From contig NC_082600.1 of assembly GCF_030936135.1 (NCBI RefSeq), positions 6,204,821 to 6,268,820 on the forward strand: DNA of 64,000 bases, given 5' to 3'. Of the stretch, positions 24,760 through 49,500 are shown in pieces. The notes beneath the pieces are model-generated. The model saw only the letters and a program-made list of their open reading frames with translations. It had not been told where the DNA came from and did no database searches. Source of the DNA: Gavia stellata (lineage: Eukaryota > Chordata > Aves > Gaviiformes > Gaviidae). The position numbers and the translations under genes were made by a program. Every line of letters begins with the position of its first letter. Within the stretch, counting starts at the first letter, position 1.

Positions 24760-27700
24760 AAGGAAAAAAAACAATGTACATTTGGATATTAACTCTATAT
24801 TTAGGAACTGTTGGCTAATTAATAGGCTCTGAGCAATGCTGTAACTTTACAAATTGAAGGAGCACTCCTGTGGGAAAACAAACACATACACTTCCCTCAT
24901 GCTGCTGGTTTTGGTTTGTCATGATCCTTGCTATCCTTCCGTAATGCTGCTGTGAATTCACTTTGCCCGCAGAGCTGCAGCTCCTGGTGGGCGCTCCGGC
25001 CTGCCGCTGTGTCTCAGCAGCATTGTGTCTTGGGAGAGGCGTTTCCCCTGGCCTCAAATACCACTAAACTTGACGGCGATGTGCCAAACTTGATTCGCCG
25101 ACTAAAAGATGACCCTGCTAGTATCTGTTGATTACTGAGGTTTAAATCATACGCTGAGGAGTAATTGTTTATCTCAAATTTGGGGAGATGCGTATTTATA
25201 AAGTTATTGGGGGTGGTGGGGTCTTTTATTGCCATGAACATGCTTTTTGTGACTGATTTCTCGTGCTGTCTGCTAACTACCTGCTGTGGTTCCTGAAGCA
25301 TGTTTCTTGAAGTTAAGCATGTATTTAAAGAAACATTCTTGTGGTGAAACTTAACACGGGCCAGTGTGCTGTGGCATTTAAGTAAGCTTCTGCACAATTT
25401 TTATATTCCGTTTCATACATGCTTTACCTTAACATATGGTGTTAGTTGGCACATGGTAGGACATACTCCATTTTATCTTGATGGTTTTCAGGTAAAAAAA
25501 CTAACAAAAACCAGGAATCGCTGCTTAAAGTGTTAGTCTGTCATAGGCGAGACTTTGCTGGTTGATAACACTGATCTGATAGTATTACCATGGATGATTT
25601 CTCTCCAGAGGTGCTGGCAGGTGTATTTTAAAATTGCCTTTTTCCTACTTCAAATGAGCTGCGTGGCTGTTACATGGACAGCATAGAAAAATAAACAGGC
25701 ATGGTTATGAGTCGTTATTAACGGTTCGTTTATAGTCCTGGGATGAGGTTGGTCTTTCAGAGATCATTTCTTAGTCCTCAAAGCACGATGGGGCCTGGCC
25801 AGTCCCTCTTTCACTGATGTGACAGTCTCCAGTCCCGACACTTTCTGGGTTTCCAGGTCAAACAAGTTGCAATTACAATGCGCAAGAGCTTTTCTGCAGC
25901 AGCCTGAGGATGAGCATAGTATGCCATGACACAGAAACAGGTTCTTCAAAATGTACTGTGTTGTGTTCTATCTGTCAGGCCTGGACTTGGAAAAATGGAT
26001 TAAACGCTATAGCTAGATACATGTATTCCCATTGCGTCTGGTATTCAGCATGCTTCTACATCTTAGGGTTCTTCTCTTGCTTACTTCTATAAGCCTACAA
26101 TCTTTGAATGGCTTAATATCCTTGGGGATGTTTCATTCCCCAGCAGATTCCTCAAATACCAGCATTCCCTTTGTTTTCTTGAGCATTTGGGACCTTCACT
26201 CCAATTTGTTCCCTCTTCCCAAGCCCTTTCTATCTCCCCCGCAGTGAGACCAAGGACTACGGGGTTGCATGGAAGTCAAGAGCGTCCCCTCCAGCGCAGC
26301 CCCGCTATGCGGTACGCTGCTCAGCTGCACTGCCCCGCCACAGCCTTTCTCCCAAGGCGTAACAGCTAAGGGGCCGGGCAGGAGGCTCGAGGATCCAGCT
26401 ATTTCCGGCAAAAAAAACGGTGGGTGAGGTCTGGTTCTCCTTACAGGGTTGCACAGGGGTGGAGCAATGGAGTTCAATGCTTAGTGCATGAGGCTGATCT
26501 GTCTGGAGCAGTCTTTGGCAAGGATTGGGGTTGTCAGTAGCTTTCTGAGTGGCTTCAGAAAGTATATATGATTGCAACAGTTATGTCTAATAAAGCAAAA
26601 TGGATAAAAATGCAGTTTTTGGAGACCAGCCTACTACATCCCTGTTCTTAACTTGTTCCCAATCTGGGATGCGATTACAGGCTTGCTAAATAGAGGCTGT
26701 TTCATTGCAAGGCGCAGAGAGCCATCCTTACGCCTCGTAAAGAACATTCAGACCCAAGCTCTGCTGCTCATTTTCATTTATAATTTGAATAATTGGGATG
26801 CAGCTCTGTGACCCAGATTGTGTCTTGCCTCAGTAAGAACTGAGCCAGAGCCTACCGAGGCTTGCTCCTGAGAGAAGAGTTTGCCATCGGCATGAGTCCT
26901 GTGGAGCTGGGAGGAATTACTCATGTCCGTAAGTAGTTCTCAGTAGGAAGGATATGCAGGGGAGATGAAACTCCTACAGAGCCTGTGTTCATGGTGGTGC
27001 AATGATGTTATTTTCCTGAACTGCAGCAGACTGCAGCTGAGGAAATTCAGAATATTCTTAGCCCTTCCCTTTTCAGGGGTATTTCTGTACTGCTGTGCGC
27101 TTGTACTCTGGGACCTTTCACAAGCCCGGCATGTTCTGCCACCTTGTCTTCGTTCTGCCTGCTCTGCTCTTCTCCTGTGGGGTTTCTGCATCACTGAACA
27201 GCTTCAACAGCTGCTGTTTCACACGGCACAACCAGAAATCCTAACTCCTATGTTACTGGCAGGTTTAAGTGCAGAGTCCCATGACCCATTAAGGACAGAA
27301 ATAGGATTCGTATTTCATCGAAGGGGTGAGGAAAGACTATTATCTGCTTTACAGAATGACTAGCCCTGGAGAGCCCTTAGAGATCACACCTCAAATGTGT
27401 TATCACGTAGAAAGGGATTTGGCTTTTTTTTTCCCAGCCTAAATGTTGCAGTTTTTCCCTCTCTGGCATGGCAGGGGTCCGTGGATCCTCGCAGCAGACA
27501 AATTCACAGTGAACTCAAGTGTTTTATCAGGAAGGACAGTGACAGACACAAACCCCTGCAGTAACTGGTAACTGGAGGTTTTTCCTCTGAAGTTGCCCAT
27601 CCTGGACTGGATACCGTTCCTGAAGGTTGGTGTTAGCCAAGCAAACAGCCCCAGCCGTGCTGAGTCCTGCTGACAGGAGGAATATTTTGGAATATTCACG

Positions 27701-27790
27701 AGCGTGGCCTGTTGCAGCCTGCCCAGTGTCCGTGCTGCAACTGTGGGAGCTGGTCTCTGGGGGAAGGGGCTTCAACTCATTCCCCTCATC
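24760..27790. other. Intergenic stretch between ACTR10 and PSMA3, no gene recognised
   Basis: Only short frames without family resemblance. 27,420-27,790 is richer in G+C than its surroundings but I cannot assign it. No RNA gene seen. Confidence 0.55.
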
Positions 27791-27799
27791 TCCCTTTTC

Positions 27800-28730
27800 A
27801 TAGACTCATAGAATATCTCAAGTTGGATGGGACCCATAAGCATCATTGAGTCTGAGTCCCTGCTCCTTGCAGGACTATCTAAAACTATATCATATGACTA
27901 AGAGCATCATCCAGAGGCTCCTTGAACTCTGACAGGCTTAGTGCCATGACCGCTTCCCTGGGGAGCCTGTTCCAGTGACCAACCACCCTCTTAGGGAAGA
28001 ACCTTTTCCTAAGGCCCAGTCTGAATTTCCCCTGACACAGCATTATTCTATTTCCTCGTGTCCTGTCGCTGGTCACCAGAGAGAGGAGATCAGCACCTGC
28101 CTCTCTGCTGCCCGCCTTGGGGAAGTTGTAGACTGCGATGAGGTCACCCCTCAGCCTTCTCTTCTCCAAGCTGATCAAGCCAAGCGACCTCAGCTGCTCC
28201 TCCTAAGCCCTACCCTCGAGGTCTTTCACCATCTTGGTCGCCCTCCTCTAGACACCTAGACACACTCTAATAGTCTGATGTCCTTCTTACATTGAGGCGC
28301 CCAAAACTGCACACAGTACTCGAGGTGGGGCTGCACCAGTGCAGTGTCGAGTGGGACAATCTCCTCCCTCAACCAGCTAGCTATGCTGTGCTCGATGCAG
28401 CCCAGGACCCAGTTGGCCCTTTGGGCTGCCAGGGCACGCTGTTGACTCCTATTAAATTTGCATTCAACCCAAACCCCCAGATCTCATTCTGCAGCGCTGC
28501 TCTCCAGCCTCTCATCCCCCGATTTGATTACCCCATTCCAGGTGGAGAATCGCGCACTTGCTCTTGTTACATTTCACACGGCTGGTGATTGCCCAGCTCT
28601 CTAGTCTATCCAGATCTCTCTGTAAGGCCTCTCTACCCTTGAGGGAGTCCACAGCTCCTCCTAGTTCAGTATCATCAGCAAACTTAATTAATGTACATTC
28701 GATTCCTGCATCCAGATCATTTATAAAAAC
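27800..28730 (-). repeat. CR1 LINE, antisense, about 930 bp
   Basis: The minus strand carries the C-terminal third of CR1 ORF2 and the 3' UTR. Visible protein blocks: [51 protein letters not shown]. The left edge has the CR1 end, seen on + as catagactcatagaatatct and ttggatgggacccataag. Upstream frame is interrupted, so it is older than the copy at 10726-11190. 5'-truncated at about 28,730, 200 bp from the tRNA gene. Confidence 0.93.
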
Positions 28731-28918
28731 GTGTTTTGTTGCAGCAATATTTATTAAAGTTTATTAAGGTCGCTGCCAAAGCTGTCTCGGCTGTAGCCGC
28801 ACCAGGGACGTTTCCTTCAGGGGTCCCTCGGGGTGAATTCCCCTCAGAGTCGCGCAGGTGGATGGCGCTGAGGTGGCGTTTTCCCGCGCAGAGCCCTACA
28901 AAAGGGGAGTGCGGGGAC

Positions 28919-28923
28919 AAAAA
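28919..28923 (-). terminator. Pol III terminator of tRNA-Lys
   Basis: Five A on the + strand (TTTTT on the minus strand) start 7 bases past the 3' end of the tRNA gene, a standard RNA polymerase III stop. Confidence 0.8.
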
Positions 28924-28929
28924 GCACTG

Positions 28930-29002
28930 CGCCCAACGTGGGGCTCGAACCCACGACCCTGGGATTAAGAGTCCCATGCTCTACCGACTGAGCTAGCCGG
29001 GC
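28930..29002 (-). tRNA. tRNA-Lys (anticodon CUU)
   Basis: 73 nt on the minus strand, read 5'-3': acceptor GCCCGGC, D-arm TAGCTCAGTCGGTAGAGCA (A box), anticodon stem-loop GGGACTCTTAATCCC with CTT at loop positions 34-36, TpsiC arm GTGGGTTCGAGCCCCAC (B box), acceptor return GTTGGGC(G). All four stems pair, allowing G-U. No intron, no encoded CCA. Both internal promoter boxes and a T5 terminator are intact, so it looks functional. It lies head to head with PSMA3, its 5' end 255 bp from the PSMA3 start codon. Confidence 0.97.
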
Positions 29003-29257
29003 GCTGTTTTGGGTTTTCCCGCCACGTGCCCTTCACCATAGGACGGGCTGATGTCAGCGCCCCGCCGCGCCGCCCCGCCCCCGGGGCCCCGCACCGCCCG
29101 GCCCGGGAAGCGCTGAGGATTGCGTCCCGCTCTCGGCCGGCGCTGGTTGGCCGGTGCGGGAGCCAATGGGAGCGCTTGTTGTTGGACGGTCGGGAGCGTG
29201 AGCGAGGCCGGGGCGGGAGGGGGGCTCCGTCCGGCTGTGGCTGAGCGCGCCGCCGCC
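29003..29257 (+). promoter_or_regulatory. PSMA3: PSMA3 promoter and 5' UTR (shared gap with tRNA-Lys)
   Basis: CpG-rich 255-bp gap between the divergent tRNA-Lys and PSMA3. It holds GCTGATGTCAGC at 29047-29058, which differs at one base (a CpG to TpG change) from the core of the CRE-type Maf site GCTGACGTCAGC and also resembles a CREB/ATF site. A forward CCAAT box lies at 29163-29167, 91 bases before the ATG, with GC boxes near it. No TATA box. Likely a ubiquitous promoter. Confidence 0.7.
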
Positions 29258-40360
<11,103 letters not shown>

Positions 40361-40481
40361 CACATTGTTACTTCAAGACAAGTTCAACTTTTCTTATCTT
40401 AGAACAGGTTTGTTTATAATGTATTAAGCATGGGATGCTCTTATGTACTTGTTGAAAGAAACTGAGTGACCAACTTGCACT

Positions 40482-40487
40482 AATAAA
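40482..40487 (+). terminator. PSMA3: PSMA3 polyadenylation signal (AATAAA)
   Basis: Canonical AATAAA 122 bases after the stop codon, followed by a T-rich stretch (ttttccattttactgtctg). Implies a short 3' UTR of about 140 bases. Confidence 0.85.
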
Positions 40488-40512
40488 TTTTCCATTTTAC
40501 TGTCTGTTAGCT

Positions 40513-40518
40513 TTTATT
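40513..40518 (-). terminator. Minus-strand AATAAA facing PSMA3
   Basis: TTTATT on the + strand; candidate polyA signal of the antisense transcript. AATAAA words are common by chance, so its weight comes from its position and the base skew to its right. Confidence 0.45.
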
Positions 40519-43500
40519 TCAAAAGAGTGTAGGCCAGCATCATAAAGAAGCAACTGTACTCTGTACCAAAACAGACATTAAGAAGGAAAGATACTATCAG
40601 GCTGGTATTGCTTCCTCTTACTACAGTGCTCTATTTGAGCCAGGCTAAGTACAGAAAAACAATCTGCTTAGCAATTTGACAAGTCTCTTGTTTATATGCA
40701 TAGTTTAATATTAAAAACTAGTACTTGGTTATTCCTTGATTAACCAGTATCATGATTTGGAGTTCATTCATAGCCACAGTCTGTGACAGCTCTTGGCAGA
40801 AGAGATGAGAACATACCTAACTGTAAAACAGCTGGTTACAAGTTAAGGTAATGTGCACAGCTGACAACTCCAAACAGCCTACATAACAAGCAGGAGTTCA
40901 GGAAGAGGAATTTTAGTCTAAAGTATTAAGCCTAGGCTTATTTGAAGAGTAGGAGAAATTAAATACTAATAGTGCTTGTGTTAAGTTCTAAAGCCGTGAG
41001 ATCTATTAAGCAGTGTAACTGGAATTAATGCTTGAAGAGCTAAATTATTTTTAAACTGCTTCATTCAGCTGTAGTTCCTTAAATCACTTCTGAGTCAGCT
41101 TTATCAATTGTGGACCTTCCCAGAAGTTGAAAACAAGCTTTCCTGCTTTCTTTCCCCACTTCCTAGGAAAAGAGGCTCTCTATTCTAGTCACTTCAAAGT
41201 CTTGAAAGACAAGGTAACAAACTGTTCTGTTCACCACCTTAAAACTCAGTTAAAATTGAAGTCTTGTTTGTACATGCAGTTAAAATTCTAATGGTCATCT
41301 CAATCTAAAATGCATACTTTTCTCATGAATCAAACTCCTCAGCTTTAGTACTACACACTAATGATCACCAGCCCTTAAAACAAAAGCTTTCCCTTACAGG
41401 TTTATTTTTATACAGTTGTTTTCCTTTTGAAAAAATACCTGGCCTTCCACAGTCCTTTTTGTGACAAGAGAAAGTCAATAGAGATGGATGGGTCTGTCTC
41501 AATACTTAGGGACTGTCTCAGGCTTAAGCTTTTGCTGGAGTCAAGCTGCCTGACCTCCTGCCTCTCCAGCTGGGGATAGCCTGCAGAGGCTGCTGGAGCC
41601 CTTGATCAGGCCTGCCTGAGCCAACATTAATCATGGCTGTGACAGGCAGCCTCCTTCAGTATCTCCTCTTCAGGCAATAGAATAGCTGTTACACTGAGTC
41701 AGCCTTTAGTTCTGCATTGCATTTCTCCAAACTGAATTTACTACTGAAGTTTACTGCTGATTCAGCTGTTTGGTTCATTAGTGAGTGCCAGTCAGGAAAC
41801 TGTAATTGGCACTCTAAAGCATGAGGTGAGGGCTGATCTTCTGCTCACTGTATATGACAGCAGAGGGTCTACTTGATTCTCTTGTCTTTATTCTATACCT
41901 AAAAAGTGTTGCTGACAAGCTGCTAAATGGAAATTAAAAGCCATCCTCATCTGTGGCTACACACATCCATCCAGTCCTTTCAGTGACAGCCATTCAGAGC
42001 GTTAACAATCATCCAAGTCAAGTTTCAGGGTTAAGTGAGCAGAACAAAAATCAGTTGTGTATATTTGCAGGGTAAGTACAAGGAAGGTGTTCTACAATAT
42101 GTGAAAAGATACAGGTAGGAACAGAGACGCCTACTTGCTTATTCAAAATTTCCAAATGGCTACTTATTAGAGAACATGGCAATCTAAAAAGCTCCTTTGA
42201 GGAACCATGCTCTAATTTTTTTTGCTTGTTGTGGAAAGGTATATAGTAAAGTCCAATAAGAAGCAATTCACAAGTCTGGGGATAGCAGTACATACCAAGT
42301 GCTGCATACCAGTGTTGCCTGTTATGGCAACAAGTAGTTAGATAAACAATACCAAGGTGATTATTAGTGTCAGGTTCTTTGCCAAATTAAATCACTAAGT
42401 TATCAGGGTATAGGCTCAACCTGTTTGTGAGAATTGATCTTTATCTATGGTAAGGAAAAAACCCCTATTACTTCATTTCCATTGACTGCAGACAGGGAAA
42501 GAGGAAAAAAATGAGCATTAGAAGGTAAAGAAAAAAATATTTGCATTTATTCAGGAGAGGGGGGTCAAGGAGGAAAAAAACAGGAAAATACTGAATAAGC
42601 TATTTTAGTATTGAAATTTCCCTTAACTTCAGAAACAAAAAGCTAGCAAGCTTCTATTTGATCTGAAAATAAGCATTGCTACCTTTTAACAGTAAGGCCC
42701 AGGGAACATCAGAATAAATTTCTAGTCCAGAAGGACTATCATTTCAGCAGAAAAACTACTGCAAACTCCCCATTACAGCTATTTTTGTCGCCTTAACCTA
42801 GTTACAGTTCCAACTGGGATAACCAATGAGACAACCACATTGCATTTAACAAGTAACTTACTAATTTGAAGCTAGTTACTTAAGAATGCTTAATCATACA
42901 GTAGTGCAGTAGCCATCATAATGTTTCACTAATTTAGTCCACACCTGATAGGCTGCATGCCAACTTTAACGAATTTTGCTACTGAGAATTAGTATTTACT
43001 TGTTGCTGTGTCAAACAGTGGAAGCTGAGCAGGGGAAGAAATCTTCCAAAAAGGAGAAAGTGGCAACTCATGGCAACACTGACCACATAAATATGCAGTG
43101 GGACAGCACAGCATCATTAAACTTTGATTAAATGTTGAAGACCATGGGTTTTTTCCTAAATACATAGAGCTGTCTGAGGCAAATCACGTGGTGAAAGTTA
43201 AGCTCTAGAAGAGCTCAAGCTGGATCTGAGATTATTATTTAAGTGAGGACTAGATCTGTTACAGAACAAGAGAAAAGAATATTAAATCTCAACCAAAAAA
43301 AAAAAAGCATACTTTTAGCAGAGGCTCTGTTTTATGTACAGGACTAGGAAAAAAAATAAACTAGCTGTATTGTAGATACTCCCTTACCCTCCAGGCTTAA
43401 ACAATATCTAGGGGGAAGAGTGTGATTTAATCCCGGAGAACAACAGCTCATCAGGTAGCTAAAACAAAGATTTGAAAGCTTCCACCAGTCAGTCTCCTGC

Positions 43501-46500
43501 AGCTTCAGCTGTGGGGCATGTCTGGAGAAAGTACGTATGCTCAGAGTCTGCAGAGCTGAAGCTCCAGAAGAGCTGCTGCTGCAGCAAAGGATAGCACATG
43601 CTCCTACTTAAATCTTACTACTTTTGAGTAAGCTTGCTGTGAGAGCAGTGAGGCTTGTAACATGCCAAGGGACCAGCGCAGCCCCATGGGCTGACTTGAT
43701 TCAGAGCTGCTTGCAACACATGCAAGCCCAATATGCTAGACCTAACAGCAGCGGTCTGTGACAGTGACCTCTGAAGGCCCCCAGAACCAGCCTTCAGCAG
43801 GAAGGCAGTGTGCTTTCCTACAAAAGTAGGGCTGGGATCCCCTTCCCTAAAATGAAAGTTAGCTTTTATAATTGGCTTGAAAATGGTCAATTATAACTTC
43901 AGTGTAACATTCAAATGTGAAAATGCATTGCAAGGCTAACAAATGAGCAGGGTAAAAGTTTCTGAATCGGAGATTTGAGCAAGAGGTGATTCTTAACAGT
44001 CTCATTAGGGGTATTTCTGCCCAAAGCACTGCGACGTTTCACTTCTGAAGGTATCAGAAAGAGCATAATTAGCCCATACCAAGCAGCACTTCAGGCTCCG
44101 CAAGTAACTTAGTCCAGACTCTGGCCATTTATGGGAATACATAATACAGCAGAAAGTCCAATACCCACTTGGAATGCATAACTGCAGTTCTTGCCATGCT
44201 GAAACATTTCACGTTCAGAGTTTTAATGGCATGTGCTGTTGCTTAAGACCCAAAGCACAGGCTTCAACACAACACCAGAACGCAAGACTGTATAGACCAA
44301 CTCATCTCTTAGCTTAAAGTCATCCCTCCTCCACCAAGGAATATTTTAGAAATACATAGGTCCAACAATGACACAAGAGTAGGATGTACAGCAAGATGCT
44401 TCCTCTCCCTTTAAGGCTCATACAGCCACTGACTGTTACTCAGCACCTGATGAATCACTACTCTGATATTTAATAGGACTGGATGTGTCACATTCCCTGT
44501 TATAATTATTTAGTCAGCAACTCCATATACAGGAGCCTTGTTAAAGAGAATTAAGAAGGGGACTATGGTGAACTGCAGATGACAAATTAAAAAAAAAATA
44601 GGCTCTAGTATCTAGTTTACTTGCATGCATCTCCATGCCTGCACCAGGACATATTTTAGAATATGCAAGTGGACTTGCTGGGTTCAAAAATCAAGTTTAG
44701 GCTATTGCATCAGGATAATCAATTTTCATTGTTTGTACCACCTTTACATGGCCATAAAAAATACTGGTTTGGATAGTATCTTCATTACAACTGACTAGTA
44801 CTGCTGCTGCTGATAGATTGAGCTGTTAGAAGCTCACAGAAGCAATCCAGATACAAAGTTTCCTGTGTGGCAGATAATCCATAAGGGTATCTCCATAAGA
44901 AATACTACTAATTTGTATTTGGTACTGACTCTCAGAAAGGAAACATTTCCAACAGAATTTGTCTCATGCGATCTGAAGTACGCAAAGCATCGGGTCATTT
45001 GTTGCTTCCTTCTCATCACCAAAAATAGTTTGATGGCCTGAGGTTAAAAGCCCCACATGCTGCAAGTGTGACTGTCCATACGGATGCAATACTGATTGAG
45101 ATGCTATCTGGCTATATAGTCCAAGTCACCCTTAAGGAAGGAGATTCAGAATAACTACATAAGCTGTTTTGCAAGTCTCTTCCTTAAGATAAAACTGTAA
45201 CCATAGAAGGGAACACAAAACAGTGAATTCAGCAATGCATCTTAAGCGTTTATCAGCTGAAAGGCAAGATAATCATGACCTTAAAATAAAGTGCACAGTT
45301 TCAAGATTCTGAAGAGAAAAATAGTATTAGTTGTCATGACAATTTTGAGACTGTAATAACACCAAAAATGCAGTACAGAGACTGTTCTCTCCCCCTCATT
45401 TTCTTCCTTCAGTTGCGTATGCCTACAAGACAAGGACTAGCTTTTCCTCCACCCACCAGCTTTTCAAGTTACATGCAGCAAGGAAGTTACTTTTACTTAA
45501 GAACTGAGGGCTATTTTGAGACACCAACTGCTTGTAACTTTCCATCATAGAAGAGCTTGCTACCTGTTATGTCTACCCATACAGAGTTGCAGAAAACAGG
45601 TGGTAGAAGAGGTAAGAGTGTAGCCCTACTGTGTGTCCAGTAAATACATTCTAGTATTTGAGAACATGGAATCTATAGCCAAACTCAAACCAAGTCTCCT
45701 ATTTCCAGATGGACTGAGCAACCACCACGCAGTGCTCTTTCATCTTCAGCACATTGCTATTAAAGGACTCTGAAACAGTTGTTTAAAAATGGTTCTTAAC
45801 AAGTTGCTGTGCCAACCAAAAATGGACTAGAATAAAGCAGGCAGCAGCATCACATAATTTATAGTGCAAACACGTGCATATAATCAGATACAGGAAAAAC
45901 TGAAATTCCGTGAAGTCTTCCCTAAAGGCAGTGTAAGAACTGCCCGCTGAAATTACCATTTTAGGTGATGTGGTAAGACAAGCCACGTAAGATTTTAGAA
46001 AGAACACAGGGTGGGTTTATTGCTGCATAAAGTTAGATATCATTTGGTGTATGTATCATCTGCATATCCAAAATGCATTCGTTAAGATTCCAATTTCAGC
46101 AGATTAGTAGTAGGTTCAATTACAGTAAATTCACCCAGAAGCCGATACTTTCCAAACACACACACAAAACCCAAAACCCCACCCAAGTGATGCCTAAGTT
46201 TTGGAATTGAAATTTATCTTGTTTGCAGGGCTTTTAGAAATGCAAGAAATCTGCTAATTTTATTATTCTGGGGAAGGACAGAGACCTGTATTACATTAGA
46301 CTGCACTAACAGGTGTCAAGAGTAGCAAAGGAAGTGCTAGACGACCTTAACAGAATGCTTACATAAAGCTCAATTTCAGCTCTAATTCTAGGTGTTTCCA
46401 CAGTCTACAAAGCACACTTGAGAGGCTTTTTATCCCCAAATACTTTTCTATATGCATCAGCAATAGAAAAAAATCTGAAATACTGTTTTAGGAGGCAGAA

Positions 46501-49500
46501 TCAAAATGTAGCCTAACATGTTTCCTGTCAGTCGGTTTAACGAGCAACTAATTCCTCCAGCCAAACGCTTGTTTCTACGCTCATACCAGTTTGTCCCCTG
46601 TTGTGCTGCTTGCAAGGAGGAGATCACTCCCACACTAATAAAAGATCTTTCATTGATTCAGAATAATTAAACTCTCCAAAAAGACATGTATTTTGTTCTT
46701 TCAGAGTTCTGGTTGTCACACAACACAGCTCATTTCAGTCGTTCTGTTCACAGCTGTACTTGTGTAACTAATGGGGTGACAGACTACACAGACAAAACAT
46801 ATCCCTGAAGGTACAAACCTCCTGCAAACAGTACAGTCTTGCAATTAATTCACAGGTTAAGTGTGCATTACACTGTGTTGATCGGTCAGCTAACTCCCTA
46901 GCCACCTGGAAATTAGCTACGTGTAATAATACCCTCCAAACAATATACACCAATAAAAAGTATCTTCTGAAAAAAGCAGCTAAGTAGGAAAAATTCAGAA
47001 TTTAATCATTGGCCGAACTGTAGATTCTCACTAACAGCAGCTACTTATAGCTAAAAACATTTAATTCAAAAGACTGAGGGTATGACTACTTTCAAAAAAG
47101 AATCAATACTGACCATCTGCAGTGTTGTTAGCTGAGGCTGAAAAGTAAATTAACCCTAAGTGATTAAAGTACTTTGGACAAGCAAAAGCCTTAGAAGAAA
47201 GGCCACGTAACCACTGCCTTCCCAAGCTTTCTTCTGCTGAGCACCCATGCTTTGCAGAAGCAGTGCTTGCTTCTTTGTGCGAGGCTGCATGCAATCAGTG
47301 ACATATGCATTGCTTTCTGGAGACTAGTTACAAGGAAGGACTGTGCATCTACAGTCCCGATTCAGTTGGATCATGCTGCATCTGTAACAATCTGTTATTT
47401 TAATCAACAGCTTATCAGTGCTGACAAGCTTGAGAGTGACACCTATGCTGGCAGGTGGACCACATCCAAGGACTCACCATCAGTATTAGAATCCTATTTT
47501 TTTATCTCTACAAGTATGGAAAGATATATTTTAGTAAAAATCCAAACTGAGCAAGCCACTTACCAGTGTCTGAAAAAGCCTGTGTATATGAGAACATAGC
47601 TCCCAACAGCTTTATTTCCTTCTTGTACTTTTTAACATGGCTACTTCTGCACCAAGAAGTCTTATCTGGAGGGGGCGAAAAGAAAAAAAGCCTTCCAAGA
47701 TATAAACTAGCAACAGCTAGCATAAATGAGGAAGATTCTTACTTCAGATTGGCCATGACAGATCACTCAAAACTACTTCTGAAAAACAAGAAAACTCTGA
47801 ATCTACTAAAACAGGTATTGTCGAAGTAATCCAACCAGAGTTCTCTTTGCCAAAGCAAAACAACAGCCTATTTCAGTTCTCCAACGTCAGCAGCAATCGA
47901 CATCTTAGATATGGATAACATTAGACACCTATTCAGTATACATTTACACCCAGTCTGGTATCACAAAAAGCTGAAAAAGTGGCCGCACTGTTGCTCCAAA
48001 GTAGGTATCAGAAGTTAAATATTTAAGGAGGAATACCTCCTATTTCAGAAGCTTAACTTACTCAGAAAATTGCTGGAAGGTTCTTCAAATATAACATGCA
48101 ACCTCATTTAAATGTTAAAAGACTTTCTCCTGTTAGTTTTCATAGCAATGAAATATGTAATTGCCACTCCCAAAAACACACGGGTTTTGCAGTCGAGTTT
48201 TACCCTGCGTGTTTGATTTAGATGGGAGGTTACTCAAGCAGTAGTATTTATACACAAGATTTGACTCTGTTCGGAAGAACAGAGACTATTTAGAGATTCA
48301 GATGCAAGTTTAAATGTTTTCAACTGAAGTTTATTTCAGGAACACTAAAACCGTATTTGCTCTGTAGACTGGTGACGGACTATATTTACACAGAAAACCA
48401 CTCGTCCAATCCTGTAGAAAAAACATCTCACCTTGAAAGATCAAAACTTTCACAGATAAAATGTTTACATCAGTAATAATATCTACAGCTTGGCCGCCAG
48501 GGAAAAAAGCTGCATGCTGTAGAGATAATTTGGAAGCCAGTTAAAAAGTACAGAGAGTTTTAAAAATTAAAGTCGCGTGAAGTAACATTACCAGCCAGAA
48601 GGGTAACTAAATTCTCATTTGACTTCAAGCATCTACTTCAGGTTTTGAAAGACAGACTGATCACTTGATTGCAGACGATGACAACCAAAGTCCTTTGCTA
48701 CATCTAAATTAAAGGCGCTTTTCTCTGTAGTACTGTGCGCTATTGTTTTGCAACACTACACGCCTTCCCCAGTGTAGTTGTTATAGCTTCACTATTGTCA
48801 CCGATGCGAACTTGTAGTGCTCAGAAATAATACAAGAAATTAAGTAGATTTGTAATCAAATTCTGTATCTTGCATCCCTTTGCTAGGCAACAAGAAAAAT
48901 TAAACATCTATATTCAGATAATTTAACAGCACATGACAAAACATGCAGAAACTGGCTTTAGAATCCAATCCCAACTAAACCCTGGCAATGGACACCCTTC
49001 TTCCATAGCTGACAAATTAGCTAACGTTAACATGTGATACAAGTATGTTAGCTATCATACTAGAAAATTACATACCAGAAAGAATAAAAATAGTCTCTCA
49101 CAACACAGCTCTTATTCTGTCCAAACACAAGATCACCAAATCAGTCTTAAAAAAAGGAACGTTTTATGTTTGGAAGTTAAAGATTTCATGATACATGCCA
49201 AAACACCCACACATACCCACACACAGCTAACAGGCTAGGATGAAAGCAGCACTTACACCAGCTGAGAACTAAAACCTCTTCTCTTGCTGCTGGGCTGCTA
49301 ATAAAACACATCAGGTAATGCATCACTGATTTCTGCACACATTTTACAACACATGGGATTGTAGTTAAGATCCGCAGCCGCAAAGCACAACAAAGTCTGC
49401 ACAGAGTTTATTTAGTAAAAATGGGACTACTTCTCCCTGGAGATCTCTGATGCTGCTAACAAGAGCTACTGTGACAAGCTGAGCACGTAACATCATTTTA

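Noticed and set aside
28930-28950. Sequence gcgcccaacgtggggctcga resembling a retroviral tRNA-Lys primer-binding site
   Set aside because: It is the 3' end of a complete tRNA gene with both internal boxes and all stems; no LTR-like ends flank it.
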